NCBI RefSeq assembly: GCF_014075995.1
Contig: NZ_CP055153.1
Span: forward strand, 620,001 to 684,000
DNA length: 64,000 nt
Source of the DNA: Adhaeribacter radiodurans
Lineage (GTDB): Bacteria; Bacteroidota; Bacteroidia; Cytophagales; Hymenobacteraceae
Direction of reading: 5' to 3'
The stretch's first letter is position 1; each line of letters opens with the position of its first letter. A program made the position numbers and the translations under genes. Positions 10,101 through 18,667 of the stretch are shown here, piece by piece. The notes beneath the pieces were generated by a model. It ran no database searches, was not told the origin of the DNA, and saw nothing but the letters and a program-made list of their open reading frames with translations.

Positions 10101-11579
10101 AGTCGGGAATATATCCAGGTGGTTCGCAAAAATACTAACCGCATGGTTCGGTTTATCAACCAGCTTCTCGATTTCAGAAAAGCCCAGAGCGGAAAAATGA
10201 AACTCAAAATAGCGCAAACCGAAATTATTTCCATTTTAAAAGATATTAGCAGTCATTTTACCGAAGCTGCGGCTGAAAAGCAAATAACCCTTTCGGTAAC
10301 GTCTAATGTAGATGAACTTTCGGCCTGGATAGATTTGGAGAAAATGGATATTGTTATTTATAATTTGCTTTCCAATGCCATAAAATTTTCATCGGCTGGC
10401 AAGTCCGTTACGGTTGATGTTCATTATGATAAACTGGCCGATTTCTTTACAATCAAAGTTATAGACCAGGGAGTGGGGATTCCGGCTAATAAGCTAAATG
10501 ATGTATTTGAGCTTTACTACGAAGGCGATAAAAAAGGCGTTAATAACTGGGGAGGCACTGGTATTGGGCTGGCTCTGGCAAAGGAATTAGTAGAGTTACA
10601 TCATGGTAAAATAACCGCCCAAAATAATGCTACCGAAGGTGTAACCATAATGGTAGAGTTAAAAACAGGAAAAGAACATTTTACTGCTGATGAGGTGGTT
10701 TGGCTAGATACGCCCTTGGCATTAAGCAGAAAATACGAACCCGCTGATGAGGCTTTACCAGCTTTTGAAAATGCCGATACCAATGTAACAGCTTTAGAAT
10801 CGCTACCGTTGGTTTTAATTGTGGAAGACAATCCTGATTTAAGAAAATTACTGACGGACCAGTTTCGATTATATTACAAAGTTATCCAGGCCGAAAATGG
10901 CGAAGAAGGACTCGCCAAAGCCATGCAGCAACTTCCGGACCTGGTTATCAGTGATGTGATGATGCCCAAGATGGACGGTATCCAGTTGCTCGATAAGTTA
11001 AAGAACACCGTAGAAACCAGTCATATCCCGGTTATTTTGTTAACCGCCAAAACATCCGTCGAACATCAGATTGAGGGTTTAAATTATGGCGCGGACTATT
11101 ACATTACCAAGCCATTCCAATCGGACTTTATACTGGCCGCGGTTAAAAATCTACTCCATCAGCGCAAGAAAATTTTTGAGTCTTTACTAGGGGATAAAAG
11201 AACTATTGACCTAAGCCCGAGCGAAATTGTAATTACTTCTAAAGACGAGGTATTTCTAAAAAAGATAATCAGCATTGTTGAAAACGGGATGTCTGACCCC
11301 GAATTTAACATTGATGCGGTGGCAGAAACGGTAGGTATGGGAAGAACCACTTTTTACAAAAAGTTTACCAGCCTCACCAACCTGGCGCCCGTTGAATTTG
11401 TCCGGGAAATGCGGCTGAAGCGGGGGAAACAGTTATTAGATGCCGGAGAAAACAATATTTCGGAAGTGGCTTATGCGATAGGCTTTAATAATGCCGGTTA
11501 TTTCAGCACCTGTTTTAAAAAGCAATACCAAGTTACTCCCTCTGAATATGTAAAATCATTAAAAGCTCCCTTGGTTTAA
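7179..11579 (+). CDS. Hybrid two-component system sensor/regulator (HTCS)
   Basis: This 1466-residue one-protein signalling system senses a glycan fragment in the periplasm and switches on nearby SusCD and enzyme genes. In order it has a signal peptide (cleavage likely after A24), two-component propeller repeats (about 30-790, recurring WFGT, LWLGT and IWVGT motifs), a Y_Y_Y domain (about 805-890) and a transmembrane helix (about 897-916). The histidine kinase follows with H949 in the SHELRTPLT box, then an ATPase domain (GGTGIGLALAKELV), a receiver with D1259 in ISDVMMPKMDG, and a C-terminal AraC-type DNA-binding domain (about 1366-1466). All key residues are present. It lies between the two SusCD pairs, which fits control of one or both; the ligand is probably a pectic oligomer. 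Confidence 0.96.
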   Translation: MVNTAFGKFLFLSLFLLITITSHAQIKAKIERYSTEDGLSHDGVMTMIKDQEGFMWFGTWDGINRFDGHNFVTYKAYPGDNSKLKNNRIGEIVEDQAGFLWLTAYDNQVYRFDKKTEQFFAIADLLQEKGITNIAFNKIVLAQPGVVWLTTTNQGVFCVKKANSARPEIIPYPINQAVGKTNAGNQIHFLYPAQNNTVWVGSSQGLHQFSPKADGPYSNGSLQTDSLSQLNFTCVIEGKNKIWFGTSNGYLVSYEKKTNTFVKSKICSSKINGLLLSRKRENVLYLVNSQSQLLTVNTSDLSTTTASVEGKGAFLSVFEDTSGLLWIQPEFRGAIKYNPGSKQFRFFFQPIDATFHISVKNYKVFEDHKKRVWVSMQGGGFGYYDPTTDAIKYFYNEPGSLEHRFSNYVSSLYLDNTGVLWLCTNDRGINKVIFQENYFDYKILVPNTANNSDNEVRGVYNDSKNRIWLAAKSGKLYVYDQHHLVQNLFVNLPKEGLGIVYTIFEDSKNNIWLGTKGNGLFKAQPTGNASGMYQLMHFLPDKNDSYSLSGDMVYAFLEDRKGCIWVGTYGHGINLVEQTLNKLRFINANNQLSHHKISTHTKIRHLQEGPNGDIWIATTDGLVVLNPNLKVSDKFSLYKKVSGNASSLGNNDVQYIFKDSKNVMWVCTSGGGLNQAIIGKEGVIFKVFTKEQGLPNDYILSVAEDNQGNLWLATENGISKFNPKTQQFKNFDSYEGLEQTGFSEAAAIKLQNGNLLFGARSGYLTFNPAETTKRKVAANMVFTNFQINNKDVTLTSPKSPLKQSINYTPNIELAYNENILGIEFTVLDYHASDKLNYAYRLTNFDEEWHQVKNQRKATYTNLPPGEYVFEVKSQDPELFQSLPYKKIAVTIHPPIWRTTWAYVVYIILALILLEIVRRVAFSMIRLRNRIAIEQKLTELKLRFFTNISHELRTPLTLIVNPIEAISQQADLTPKSREYIQVVRKNTNRMVRFINQLLDFRKAQSGKMKLKIAQTEIISILKDISSHFTEAAAEKQITLSVTSNVDELSAWIDLEKMDIVIYNLLSNAIKFSSAGKSVTVDVHYDKLADFFTIKVIDQGVGIPANKLNDVFELYYEGDKKGVNNWGGTGIGLALAKELVELHHGKITAQNNATEGVTIMVELKTGKEHFTADEVVWLDTPLALSRKYEPADEALPAFENADTNVTALESLPLVLIVEDNPDLRKLLTDQFRLYYKVIQAENGEEGLAKAMQQLPDLVISDVMMPKMDGIQLLDKLKNTVETSHIPVILLTAKTSVEHQIEGLNYGADYYITKPFQSDFILAAVKNLLHQRKKIFESLLGDKRTIDLSPSEIVITSKDEVFLKKIISIVENGMSDPEFNIDAVAETVGMGRTTFYKKFTSLTNLAPVEFVREMRLKRGKQLLDAGENNISEVAYAIGFNNAGYFSTCFKKQYQVTPSEYVKSLKAPLV

Positions 11580-12115
11580 ATACCTGCCAGTAACGTGCCT
11601 GGCTTCATTTTGCTTTTCTCTTGCAAGCTCCTCTGGAGTGCTATAAATACCAGACACTCTAATTGAGTTATAATTCTTTCGCTTCTTTATACTTTTTTAC
11701 TGCCTTAAATTCTAAACTCGGCAACGTACTTACCAGGTTTAATTTTTAAGAATTTACCAGTCCTTGTTTACTTGCTGTTTTACTATAACCAGTGGGTTCA
11801 CCCGTTCTATTCCCAGCTAACGGGTACTTTCGTTTTCCTTGTAATTATCGCACTTTTTTCTCAATCGTTCCCGGCATCGATTGCATAAATATATCTCTCC
11901 GAATGGTGGTAAACCATTTTTTTAATGGCTAAGATTATTGAATTATTTAAAAACCGAAGGGTAATTAATGGTTGAATTGAGTGCTGAATGAACAAAAAAT
12001 GGATGCTATTTTCTCATTCAAAAAGCTTAGACTTCCCGGTAATTAATAGTAAAGTTTTAGAAAGCTATGGGCATTTGACCCAACTCCAAATTTTAAATAA
12101 ACCAACAATTATACA
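11580..12115. promoter_or_regulatory. Upstream region of susC2, contains a LacI-like operator
   Basis: This 536-base non-coding stretch between the hybrid sensor and susC2 has no supported gene. It holds the operator-like site at 11859-11886 (listed separately), about 230 bases before the susC2 start. The sequence after the site (ATAAATATATCT, then TAAACCA) resembles the sequence after the matching site upstream of kduD, so similarity reaches beyond the palindrome and may include promoter elements. Confidence 0.6.
11859..11886. promoter_or_regulatory. Putative LacI-family operator, site 1 (upstream of susC2)
   Basis: The right half is ATCGATTGCAT (11876-11886), identical to the right half of the sites at 17702 and 30795. 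The left half has CAATCG, complementary to CGATTG in the right half. The centre contains CCGG. Partly palindromic sites with a central CG are typical of LacI-family binding sites. Binding by the regulator at 29639 is inferred. Confidence 0.7.
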
Positions 12116-15100
12116 ATGAAAAGACTATTATCACTGTTTTGCCTCATTTGGGCCTGCACAGTACCAGCTTTGGCTCAAACCACTACAGTAACCGGGCAGG
12201 TTACAGATGGAGACACCAAGGACCCCTTGCCGGGAGTAGTGGTTCTGGTTCAAGGAACCACTAATGGTACCTCTACAGACATGGAGGGTAAGTTTTCTCT
12301 CAATGTCCCTTCTCCGGAAACCGCCAATCTGGTAGTTAGTTACGTGGGTTACCAAACACAAACCATTAAAATTGGCAATCAAACGCAATTGAATATAAGT
12401 CTAAAAGCCGATACCAAGGCGCTGGAGGAGGTAGTGGTTGTGGGTTATGGCACGCAGAAAAAAGGTGATGTTACCGTAGCCGTAGCCAGTGTAGAAGGGA
12501 AATCCATTGCCGAAAGAGGAACGGTAAACCCTTTACAAGCGGTGCAAGGTCAGGTAGCAGGAGTGGATATCTCGGCTGGAACTGGCCGGGCAGGTTCTAG
12601 CTACAATATTCAAATACGAGGTCAAAATTCCCTGGCTGGCGGCTCTCCTTTATACGTAGTAGACGGAGTAATTGTATCGGATATTAACTTTTTAAACCCA
12701 CAGGATATTGCCAAAATGGATATCCTGAAAGATGCTGCTTCTACGGCTATTTACGGCTCGCGGGGCTCTAATGGAGTAGTTATTGTTACTACCAAACAAG
12801 GCAGTACCGTAAAAGGGGAGGCTACTATTTCTTACGATGGGTACACCGGTATTCGGCAAAATGCCCGCATGCCTGACTTTATGAGCGGCGATGAAGTATG
12901 GGAGTATCGCCAAAATTCGTATATCGTTCCGGAATTAATAGCTGGAAATAATCCTACTACTATCGGTAGTGCTGGTGGCGATAATCCTACCATTGCCGAC
13001 CGGGTGGCTAATAAACAATATACTAACTGGCGCGACCTGGTGCTGCGCACCGGAACCCAGAACAATCACTGGCTAACTATTTCGGGTACGAGCAGCAATA
13101 ATATTCAATACATTATCGGCGCCGGTTATCAGAACGAAAAAGGAAATTTAATTAATGAAGAATTCGACCGGTATAACTTTAAAGCTAGTGCCGACCATAA
13201 ACTGAATGACCGGTGGGCCGCCGGAGCAAGTTTTAATTTTTCGCTGGCCGAAATAGAGCGGGGTAGTGATTTGGCCGTTACTAATGCCTTCCGGATGTCG
13301 CCCATTTTTTCACCATACGATGCGGATGGTAACCTGGTCTTCCGGCCTGGTCAGATTGCTATACCCGGAACAACAAATGTGACGAGTATTACCAGTTCCG
13401 TTAATCCATTGTTAGATAACGCCAATTCCGAGAATAATACCCGGCGTTCTTTTGGGGTTGGTAATTTATACCTTCAATATTCCCCGGTTAAATGGATAGA
13501 TATCCGGTCTACTTTTTCTCCCCGGATTACATTTGATAGAACCGGACGTTACTGGGGCTCTCAGACCGAAAACCGTGGTGGTTTGCAACCCGCCGCTGAA
13601 ATGCAGAACCAGGAAGCGTTTTCTTATATTCTGGATAACTTAATTACCGCCCGGAAAACCTATGGCGCGCATAGTATTACCTTTACCGGGCTACATAGTT
13701 TGCAGCAGGATAGATTGGAAAGCAGCTTTATCCGGGCAACTAACCTTCCTTTTAATTCTTCTTTTTACAACCTTGGAACAGCCGCCGTTAGAGAAAGAGT
13801 GGAAAGTGGTTTTAGTAAATCATCCCTTGTTTCGTACATGGCCCGGGTAAATTATTATTTTAGAGATAAATACCTGGTTACGTTGGCAACCCGTTGGGAT
13901 GGCTCTTCTAAATTAGCTCCCGGTCAAAAATGGTCTTCCTTCCCGTCGGCTTCCTTGGCCTGGCGGCTATCCGAAGAAAATTTTATAAAAGACATTCCTT
14001 TAATTTATGATTTAAAAGCTCGATTCAGTGCCGGTATAGCCGGTAATAATAACAACATTAATGCATACGGTACCCAAATGAATTTAAGTAATCCGGTTTT
14101 CTACGATTATGGCGGTACCCTGGGTTTGGGTTATACCTCTAACCGTTTGCCCAATCAGGAATTAACCTGGGAGCGAACACGCGAGTATGATTTAGGTTTA
14201 GACTATGCTTTGTTAGACGGCCGCATATCGGGTTCTATTGACGTTTATGATAAGCTTTCGAAAGGCGTTATTATGGACCGCGACATAGCTATCGAAAATG
14301 GCTGGGTTTCTATTAAAGATAACGTGGGTTCGGTAAGTAATAAGGGTATTGAGTTGTCTTTAAAAACCATTAATGTTTCGGGTGGCGATTTCACTTGGTC
14401 TACTACTTTTAACTTTGCCCGGAATAAAAATGCCATTGTCGAGCTCCTGGATGAAAAAATAGATTTACCGGGTAACGCCTGGTTTATTGGTAAACCGATA
14501 AATGTAAATTATAACTTTGTTTATGATGGAGTTTGGCAGGAAAGTGAACGGGATGAAGCCCTGAAATATAAACAACTTCCCGGTCAGGCTAAAGTTAAAG
14601 ACCTAGACAACAATGGCGTTCTGAATAATGCCGACCGGGCCATCATTGGGCAGCGAGATCCAAAATGGAGCGGCGGTTTCTCTACCCAGTTAAATTACAA
14701 AGCCTTTGATTTATCGGCTTCTTTGTTCGCCCGCCAGGGTCACCAGGTTTATAGCCCATTCCACGCTCAGTTTGTTAATTTCGGCGACCGGGGTGGTACC
14801 AAGTTAGATGTAAATTATTACATGCCGGAAAATAATATTACGCCAACAAGGGTTTCCAATGAATATCCCATGCCCGGACGTCCCGGCGATTACTGGCCTT
14901 TGGTAGGTTATTACAAGGATGTTTCGTTCGTGAAAGTACAAAATATATCCTTGGGTTATAATCTGCCCACCGAATTGTTAAAACGGATTAAATTGAAAAC
15001 GCTGCGGGTGTATGCCAATGTTTTAAATCCATTTGTATTTACCGATTTTGATGGTTTTGACCCCGAAAGTGCCAGTGGTATCGACCCCAGTGCTGGTACG

Positions 15101-15187
15101 CAAATTACCAACAGTACTACCGGTTCCCTGAATAATACAGGAATTAGTACCATTACTTATCAAGTAGGAGTAAATCTTAAATTCTAA
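12116..15187 (+). CDS. SusC/RagA-type TonB-dependent outer membrane transporter (pair 2)
   Basis: This 1023-residue outer membrane importer has a standard layout: signal peptide (about 1-20, cleavage near ALA-Q), carboxypeptidase-regulatory-like domain (about 24-100, VTGQVTDGDTKDPLPGVV), the SusC signature VVVGYGTQKKGDVT near residue 107, the plug with LYVVDGVIV and YGSRGSNGVVIVTTKQG, and a beta barrel to the C-terminus. Unlike susC1 it has no long linker before the carboxypeptidase-like domain. The ATG at 12116 fits the signal peptide. susD2 follows after 11 bases, so the two are cotranscribed. The operator-like site upstream links it to the uronate catabolic genes, suggesting it imports pectic oligosaccharides under the LacI-type regulator. 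Confidence 0.95.
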   Translation: MKRLLSLFCLIWACTVPALAQTTTVTGQVTDGDTKDPLPGVVVLVQGTTNGTSTDMEGKFSLNVPSPETANLVVSYVGYQTQTIKIGNQTQLNISLKADTKALEEVVVVGYGTQKKGDVTVAVASVEGKSIAERGTVNPLQAVQGQVAGVDISAGTGRAGSSYNIQIRGQNSLAGGSPLYVVDGVIVSDINFLNPQDIAKMDILKDAASTAIYGSRGSNGVVIVTTKQGSTVKGEATISYDGYTGIRQNARMPDFMSGDEVWEYRQNSYIVPELIAGNNPTTIGSAGGDNPTIADRVANKQYTNWRDLVLRTGTQNNHWLTISGTSSNNIQYIIGAGYQNEKGNLINEEFDRYNFKASADHKLNDRWAAGASFNFSLAEIERGSDLAVTNAFRMSPIFSPYDADGNLVFRPGQIAIPGTTNVTSITSSVNPLLDNANSENNTRRSFGVGNLYLQYSPVKWIDIRSTFSPRITFDRTGRYWGSQTENRGGLQPAAEMQNQEAFSYILDNLITARKTYGAHSITFTGLHSLQQDRLESSFIRATNLPFNSSFYNLGTAAVRERVESGFSKSSLVSYMARVNYYFRDKYLVTLATRWDGSSKLAPGQKWSSFPSASLAWRLSEENFIKDIPLIYDLKARFSAGIAGNNNNINAYGTQMNLSNPVFYDYGGTLGLGYTSNRLPNQELTWERTREYDLGLDYALLDGRISGSIDVYDKLSKGVIMDRDIAIENGWVSIKDNVGSVSNKGIELSLKTINVSGGDFTWSTTFNFARNKNAIVELLDEKIDLPGNAWFIGKPINVNYNFVYDGVWQESERDEALKYKQLPGQAKVKDLDNNGVLNNADRAIIGQRDPKWSGGFSTQLNYKAFDLSASLFARQGHQVYSPFHAQFVNFGDRGGTKLDVNYYMPENNITPTRVSNEYPMPGRPGDYWPLVGYYKDVSFVKVQNISLGYNLPTELLKRIKLKTLRVYANVLNPFVFTDFDGFDPESASGIDPSAGTQITNSTTGSLNNTGISTITYQVGVNLKF

Positions 15188-15198
15188 GCCGAAACGTC

Positions 15199-16863
15199 AT
15201 GAAGAAAATATATTTTTTAAATTTTTTACTTGTTTGTTTATTCACTACGGGTTGCCAGGATTATCTGGAAGAAGAAAACAGGTCCAATATTGTTTCGGAA
15301 CAATATTATGCCACTGCCGAAGGCTACGAAAAATTAGTTAATGCTTCGTATGCCACCTTACGTACTGCTTACAACGAACCCTGGTTATATATGGCCGGCA
15401 CCGATTTGTTCGTGGAAGGCCGCGATGTTCAGCCGAAAGGCATTAGCGAGTACCGCGATTTAACGCCCGAAGAAGCAGCCGTAGAAGTTTTCTACCGCAA
15501 TACCTATAATGCCATTCAGGTGTGTAATACCGCTTTGTATTTTAACGATAAAACAGCTTCTACTCCCAACGTAGCTTCCCGCAAAGGCGAAGTACAATTT
15601 TTAAGAGCTTATTATTATTTTTTGCTGGTGCAGCATTTCGGGGGAGTAGCGCTGGTAACCGATTATTTTAAGGAGCCCCAAGCGCAGTTTGCGCGCAATT
15701 CGGCGGAAGAAGTTTATACTTTTATTATTAATGAGATGAAAGCGGCGCTGGCCCTGGTGCCAGAAAGCCAATTGGAGTTTGGCCGCATTTCCCAAAGAGC
15801 CATCCGGCACTTTCTGGCCAAGGTTTACCTGACCCGGGGATACGAAACCTTTGGCAGTAGTACCGATTTTACAGAAGCCGCCTCTTTAGCCGATGCCGCC
15901 ATTGCGCAGCAGCCCCTCGCTATACCGTTCGAAGATTTGTTTTATCCCGGCAACGAAAGAAATGCGGAAGTTCTTTTCTCTATTCAATATGACCCAGGTT
16001 CTATTGCTAACCCCCAAACGGGCGGCAATAATCAAAATTATTGGTTTGGGCCTTATATGGGCGGTCAGGGAGCCGTACAGGGATATCCGCAACGGGCCTA
16101 CCGGTTGGTACCTACCATGTATTTGTTCGATGTTTATACCCAAAACGATGCCCGGTTCGATGCTACTTTTATGATTGAATATTACCAGCGGTACTACGAC
16201 TATTATGATAAAAAGACTGAACGAGCCAGCCTGAATGTACGGTATTATTATGCGCCCAAATGGGCCAATAGCCCAGAGGCAATAGAGGCTTGGAAGGCGG
16301 CCGACCCTACTCACCGGAGTGCAGCCCAGGTAATACCGTACTCACCAGCCTGGGAAGCTACTAACAGCACTACTTTTGATAATGCTACTCCTGCCATTAA
16401 AAAGTTTGATGACCCCAAAGCGGCCTTTGGTAGTTCTTCCAGTACCCGCGATATCTACTTAGCTCGTTTAGGAGAAACCTACTTGATTGCCGCCGAAGCT
16501 TATTTAAAATTAGGTGATAATACTACTGCTGCCCAGCGTATTAACGAGGTGAGAAGAAGAGCTGCCAAACCGGGTGCCGAGATGGCCATGTTAATTAATC
16601 CAGGCGATATAACCATTGATTTTATTCTGGATGAGAGAGCCCGGGAACTGGCCGGTGAGTATCTGCGCTGGTTTGATTTAAAACGCACGGGTACCCTTGT
16701 GGATAGAACTAAATTGTATAACCGGGATATCCGTAATTGGTTTAACCAAGGCATTGACCCATTCCAAGGTTCAGATGGTGCTTTTAAAGTACTAAGACCC
16801 ATTCCTTCCCGAGCCCTTATTCTGAACGAAGGAGAATTTGAACAAAATCCAGGTTATAAATAA
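15199..16863 (+). CDS. SusD/RagB-type surface glycan-binding lipoprotein (pair 2)
   Basis: This 554-residue outer membrane lipoprotein is the partner of SusC2. The signal ends in a lipobox, FTTGC, with lipidated Cys at residue 19, followed by QDYLEEENRS. Typical SusD segments are present: FLRAYYYFLLVQHFGG near residue 135 and, close to the C-terminus, DFILDERARELAGE and LRWFDLKRTG, ending in NPGYK. It starts 11 bases after susC2. It differs from SusD1 in its central half, so the two pairs may bind different pectic fragments; this is inference. A hairpin lies about 60 bases after the stop. Confidence 0.95.
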   Translation: MKKIYFLNFLLVCLFTTGCQDYLEEENRSNIVSEQYYATAEGYEKLVNASYATLRTAYNEPWLYMAGTDLFVEGRDVQPKGISEYRDLTPEEAAVEVFYRNTYNAIQVCNTALYFNDKTASTPNVASRKGEVQFLRAYYYFLLVQHFGGVALVTDYFKEPQAQFARNSAEEVYTFIINEMKAALALVPESQLEFGRISQRAIRHFLAKVYLTRGYETFGSSTDFTEAASLADAAIAQQPLAIPFEDLFYPGNERNAEVLFSIQYDPGSIANPQTGGNNQNYWFGPYMGGQGAVQGYPQRAYRLVPTMYLFDVYTQNDARFDATFMIEYYQRYYDYYDKKTERASLNVRYYYAPKWANSPEAIEAWKAADPTHRSAAQVIPYSPAWEATNSTTFDNATPAIKKFDDPKAAFGSSSSTRDIYLARLGETYLIAAEAYLKLGDNTTAAQRINEVRRRAAKPGAEMAMLINPGDITIDFILDERARELAGEYLRWFDLKRTGTLVDRTKLYNRDIRNWFNQGIDPFQGSDGAFKVLRPIPSRALILNEGEFEQNPGYK

Positions 16864-17177
16864 TTGCTCATTTGACAAAAACTGGGAAAGTAAAACCTTG
16901 CAAACTAAAGCAGACAAAAGTTAACTCCTTAGTCAAGTGCAGTGTAGCACCTGACTAAGGCATATGGTAGAGGCGATTAGGTTGCTGAATAAATTTTTAA
17001 AAAGAACAGATAAGGGAAAAGTAAATTAACTGATATAGGAAATAAAATCGGAAAAAAGATAGAGCCAGGTAATTACATTTTCTAGTACTGCAAATTTTTA
17101 ATCCACTCCGTTTGATACCATGGATCCTGGTGAAATTTAGCTGAATAAGATCCAATGGTAATTCGAATCTTTGAATT
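16864..17177. other. Intergenic stretch after susD2
   Basis: This 314-base gap between susD2 and the VOC gene contains the hairpin at 16927-16960. The remainder is AT-rich with no supported gene and no recognised promoter. Confidence 0.5.
16927..16960. terminator. Strong hairpin after susD2, no T-tract
   Basis: CCTTAGTCAAGTGC pairs with GCACCTGACTAAGG (14-base arms, one mismatch) around the loop AGTGTA. No run of T follows on either strand, so it is not a classical rho-independent terminator. It could stabilise the 3' end of the susCD2 mRNA. Confidence 0.5.
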
Positions 17178-17579
17178 ATGAAATTAGAACATTTTGCCCT
17201 TAATGTAGAAGATCCTATTCGGATGTCGGCTTGGTACGTAGCTCATCTGGGTCTTCGAATAGTTAGGCAAATGAATGAGGCTCCGTTTACTACTTTCTTA
17301 GCCGATGATAGTGGTCGTATTATGATTGAAATCTACAATAATCCTGCTGATGAAGTGCCTTCTTACCAGAAAATGAATCCGCTGCTTGTCCATTTGGCAT
17401 TTGTATCCACAAACCCCGAAGAAGATAAGACTAGATTACTCGCAGCCGGCGGTAGTCTGGAAACAGATCAGCACTTGGAAGATGGATCACACCTGGTCAT
17501 GTTACGTGATCCCTGGGGGTTGGCAGTTCAACTATGTAAAAGAGGACAACCGATGTTAGCGGCAAAAGAGCAAAATTAA
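17178..17579 (+). CDS. VOC-superfamily (glyoxalase/dioxygenase-like) protein
   Basis: This 133-residue cytoplasmic protein has the vicinal oxygen chelate fold: MKLEHFALNVEDPIRMSAWYVAHLGL opens the first beta-alpha-beta unit (shown here only as a landmark region, residues 1-26), LVHLAFV and HLVMLRDPWG mark the second. The candidate metal ligands are His5 in the first unit, a His in the LVHLAF strand and a Glu in the strand IMIEIYN. VOC proteins include glyoxalases, epimerases and dioxygenases, so the reaction cannot be assigned. It sits alone between susD2 and kduD in the same direction, with about 300 bases on each side, so it may have its own promoter. A role in the uronate pathway is only suggested by place. 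Confidence 0.8.
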   Translation: MKLEHFALNVEDPIRMSAWYVAHLGLRIVRQMNEAPFTTFLADDSGRIMIEIYNNPADEVPSYQKMNPLLVHLAFVSTNPEEDKTRLLAAGGSLETDQHLEDGSHLVMLRDPWGLAVQLCKRGQPMLAAKEQN

Positions 17580-17701
17580 CAAAAAGAGATACCTATAATC
17601 TCCTTTAAGGTAAAGTTGAAGATACAAGATTTGTGAATTGTGTTTTGTTAGAATGGTGATACAGTTATGGTAAGGCACAAAAAACTGGTTTCGATTTACT
17701 T

Positions 17702-17729
17702 CCTATAACGTTACCGGTATCGATTGCAT
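17702..17729. promoter_or_regulatory. Putative LacI-family operator, site 2 (upstream of kduD)
   Basis: The right half ATCGATTGCAT (17719-17729) is identical to the right halves of the sites at 11859 and 30795. The centre is ACCGGT and the left half is AACGTT-like rather than AATCGAT, so this copy is less symmetrical. It lies about 140 bases before the kduD start in an otherwise empty gap (17580-17870). Confidence 0.7.
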
Positions 17730-17870
17730 AAAGATATCTTCTTAAAACATTTTAAACCACTTTTATTCTGGTTAGACTTGTTAAACATGGGAGGAGAATC
17801 CTGTTTTTAGGGCAACTATTAAACTTATAAATTTTATAAAAATTACTACTTCTGGATTGATTTAGAAAAT

Positions 17871-18641
17871 ATGAATATACCAGGTTTATTTGATTTGAGT
17901 GGTAAAACAGCCCTCGTTACCGGTTGCAACAAAGGCATTGGCAAAGGGATGGCTTTGGCTTTAGCGAGTGCCGGCTGCGATATTATTGGTGTTTCCGCTT
18001 CCCTGGCTTTAGAAGGGAGTGAAATAGAAAATGAGGTAAAAGCTTTAGGTAAAAATTTTAAAGCCTACCAATGCGATTTAAGTAACCGGGAAGCTCTTTC
18101 TGCTTTTACAAAACAAGTACTGGAAGAAAATGCGAATATAGATATTCTGGTGAATAATGCCGGTATGATTTTACGTCAACCAGCCGCCGAACATTCAGAT
18201 GAATATTGGGATAAAGTACTGTCCGTGAACCTGGATGCGCCCTTTGTCCTGGCTCGGGAAATTGGCCGCCACATGCTGGAAAGGGGCTCCGGTAAAATAA
18301 TTTTTACGGCTTCTTTACTAACCTTTCAGGGCGGTATAAATGTGCCGGGCTACGCCGCCAGCAAAGGTGCCATTGGCAGTTTAGTGAAAGCACTTGCTAA
18401 TGAGTGGGCCGGTAAAGGCGTAAATGTAAATGCTATTGCTCCCGGTTACATTGCTACCGATAATACCGAAGCTTTGCGCAACGACCCAGATAGGAGCCAG
18501 GCTATTTTAAGCCGAATACCGGCAGGCCGATGGGGTACACCCGAAGATTTTGCAGGAGCCACAGTATTTCTAGCCTCCCGCGCTGCCGATTATGTACATG
18601 GTACCATCTTAACTGTAGATGGTGGCTGGATGGGCCGTTAG
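17871..18641 (+). CDS. kduD: 2-dehydro-3-deoxy-D-gluconate 5-dehydrogenase (SDR family)
   Basis: This 256-residue short-chain dehydrogenase reduces 2,5-diketo-3-deoxygluconate to 2-keto-3-deoxygluconate with NAD(P)H in the cytoplasm. It is the step after KduI in breakdown of unsaturated uronates. The N-terminal FDLSGKTALVTGCNKGIGKG contains the TGxxxGxG cofactor loop, and NNAG follows near residue 95. The catalytic triad is S148, Y161 and K165 in GYAASKGA, and the C-terminus has TVDGGW. Length matches the KduD family. kduI begins 26 bases downstream, which supports the specific function over a generic SDR. The upstream operator-like site suggests control by the LacI regulator. Confidence 0.92.
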   Translation: MNIPGLFDLSGKTALVTGCNKGIGKGMALALASAGCDIIGVSASLALEGSEIENEVKALGKNFKAYQCDLSNREALSAFTKQVLEENANIDILVNNAGMILRQPAAEHSDEYWDKVLSVNLDAPFVLAREIGRHMLERGSGKIIFTASLLTFQGGINVPGYAASKGAIGSLVKALANEWAGKGVNVNAIAPGYIATDNTEALRNDPDRSQAILSRIPAGRWGTPEDFAGATVFLASRAADYVHGTILTVDGGWMGR

Positions 18642-18667
18642 TAAAATTTAATTGCCAAAATAAAACA

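Noticed and set aside
18530-18667. N-terminal extension of kduI overlapping kduD
   Set aside because: The added 46 residues read as out-of-frame kduD sequence (Cys, Trp and His rich). KduI family alignment starts at the ATG at 18668.
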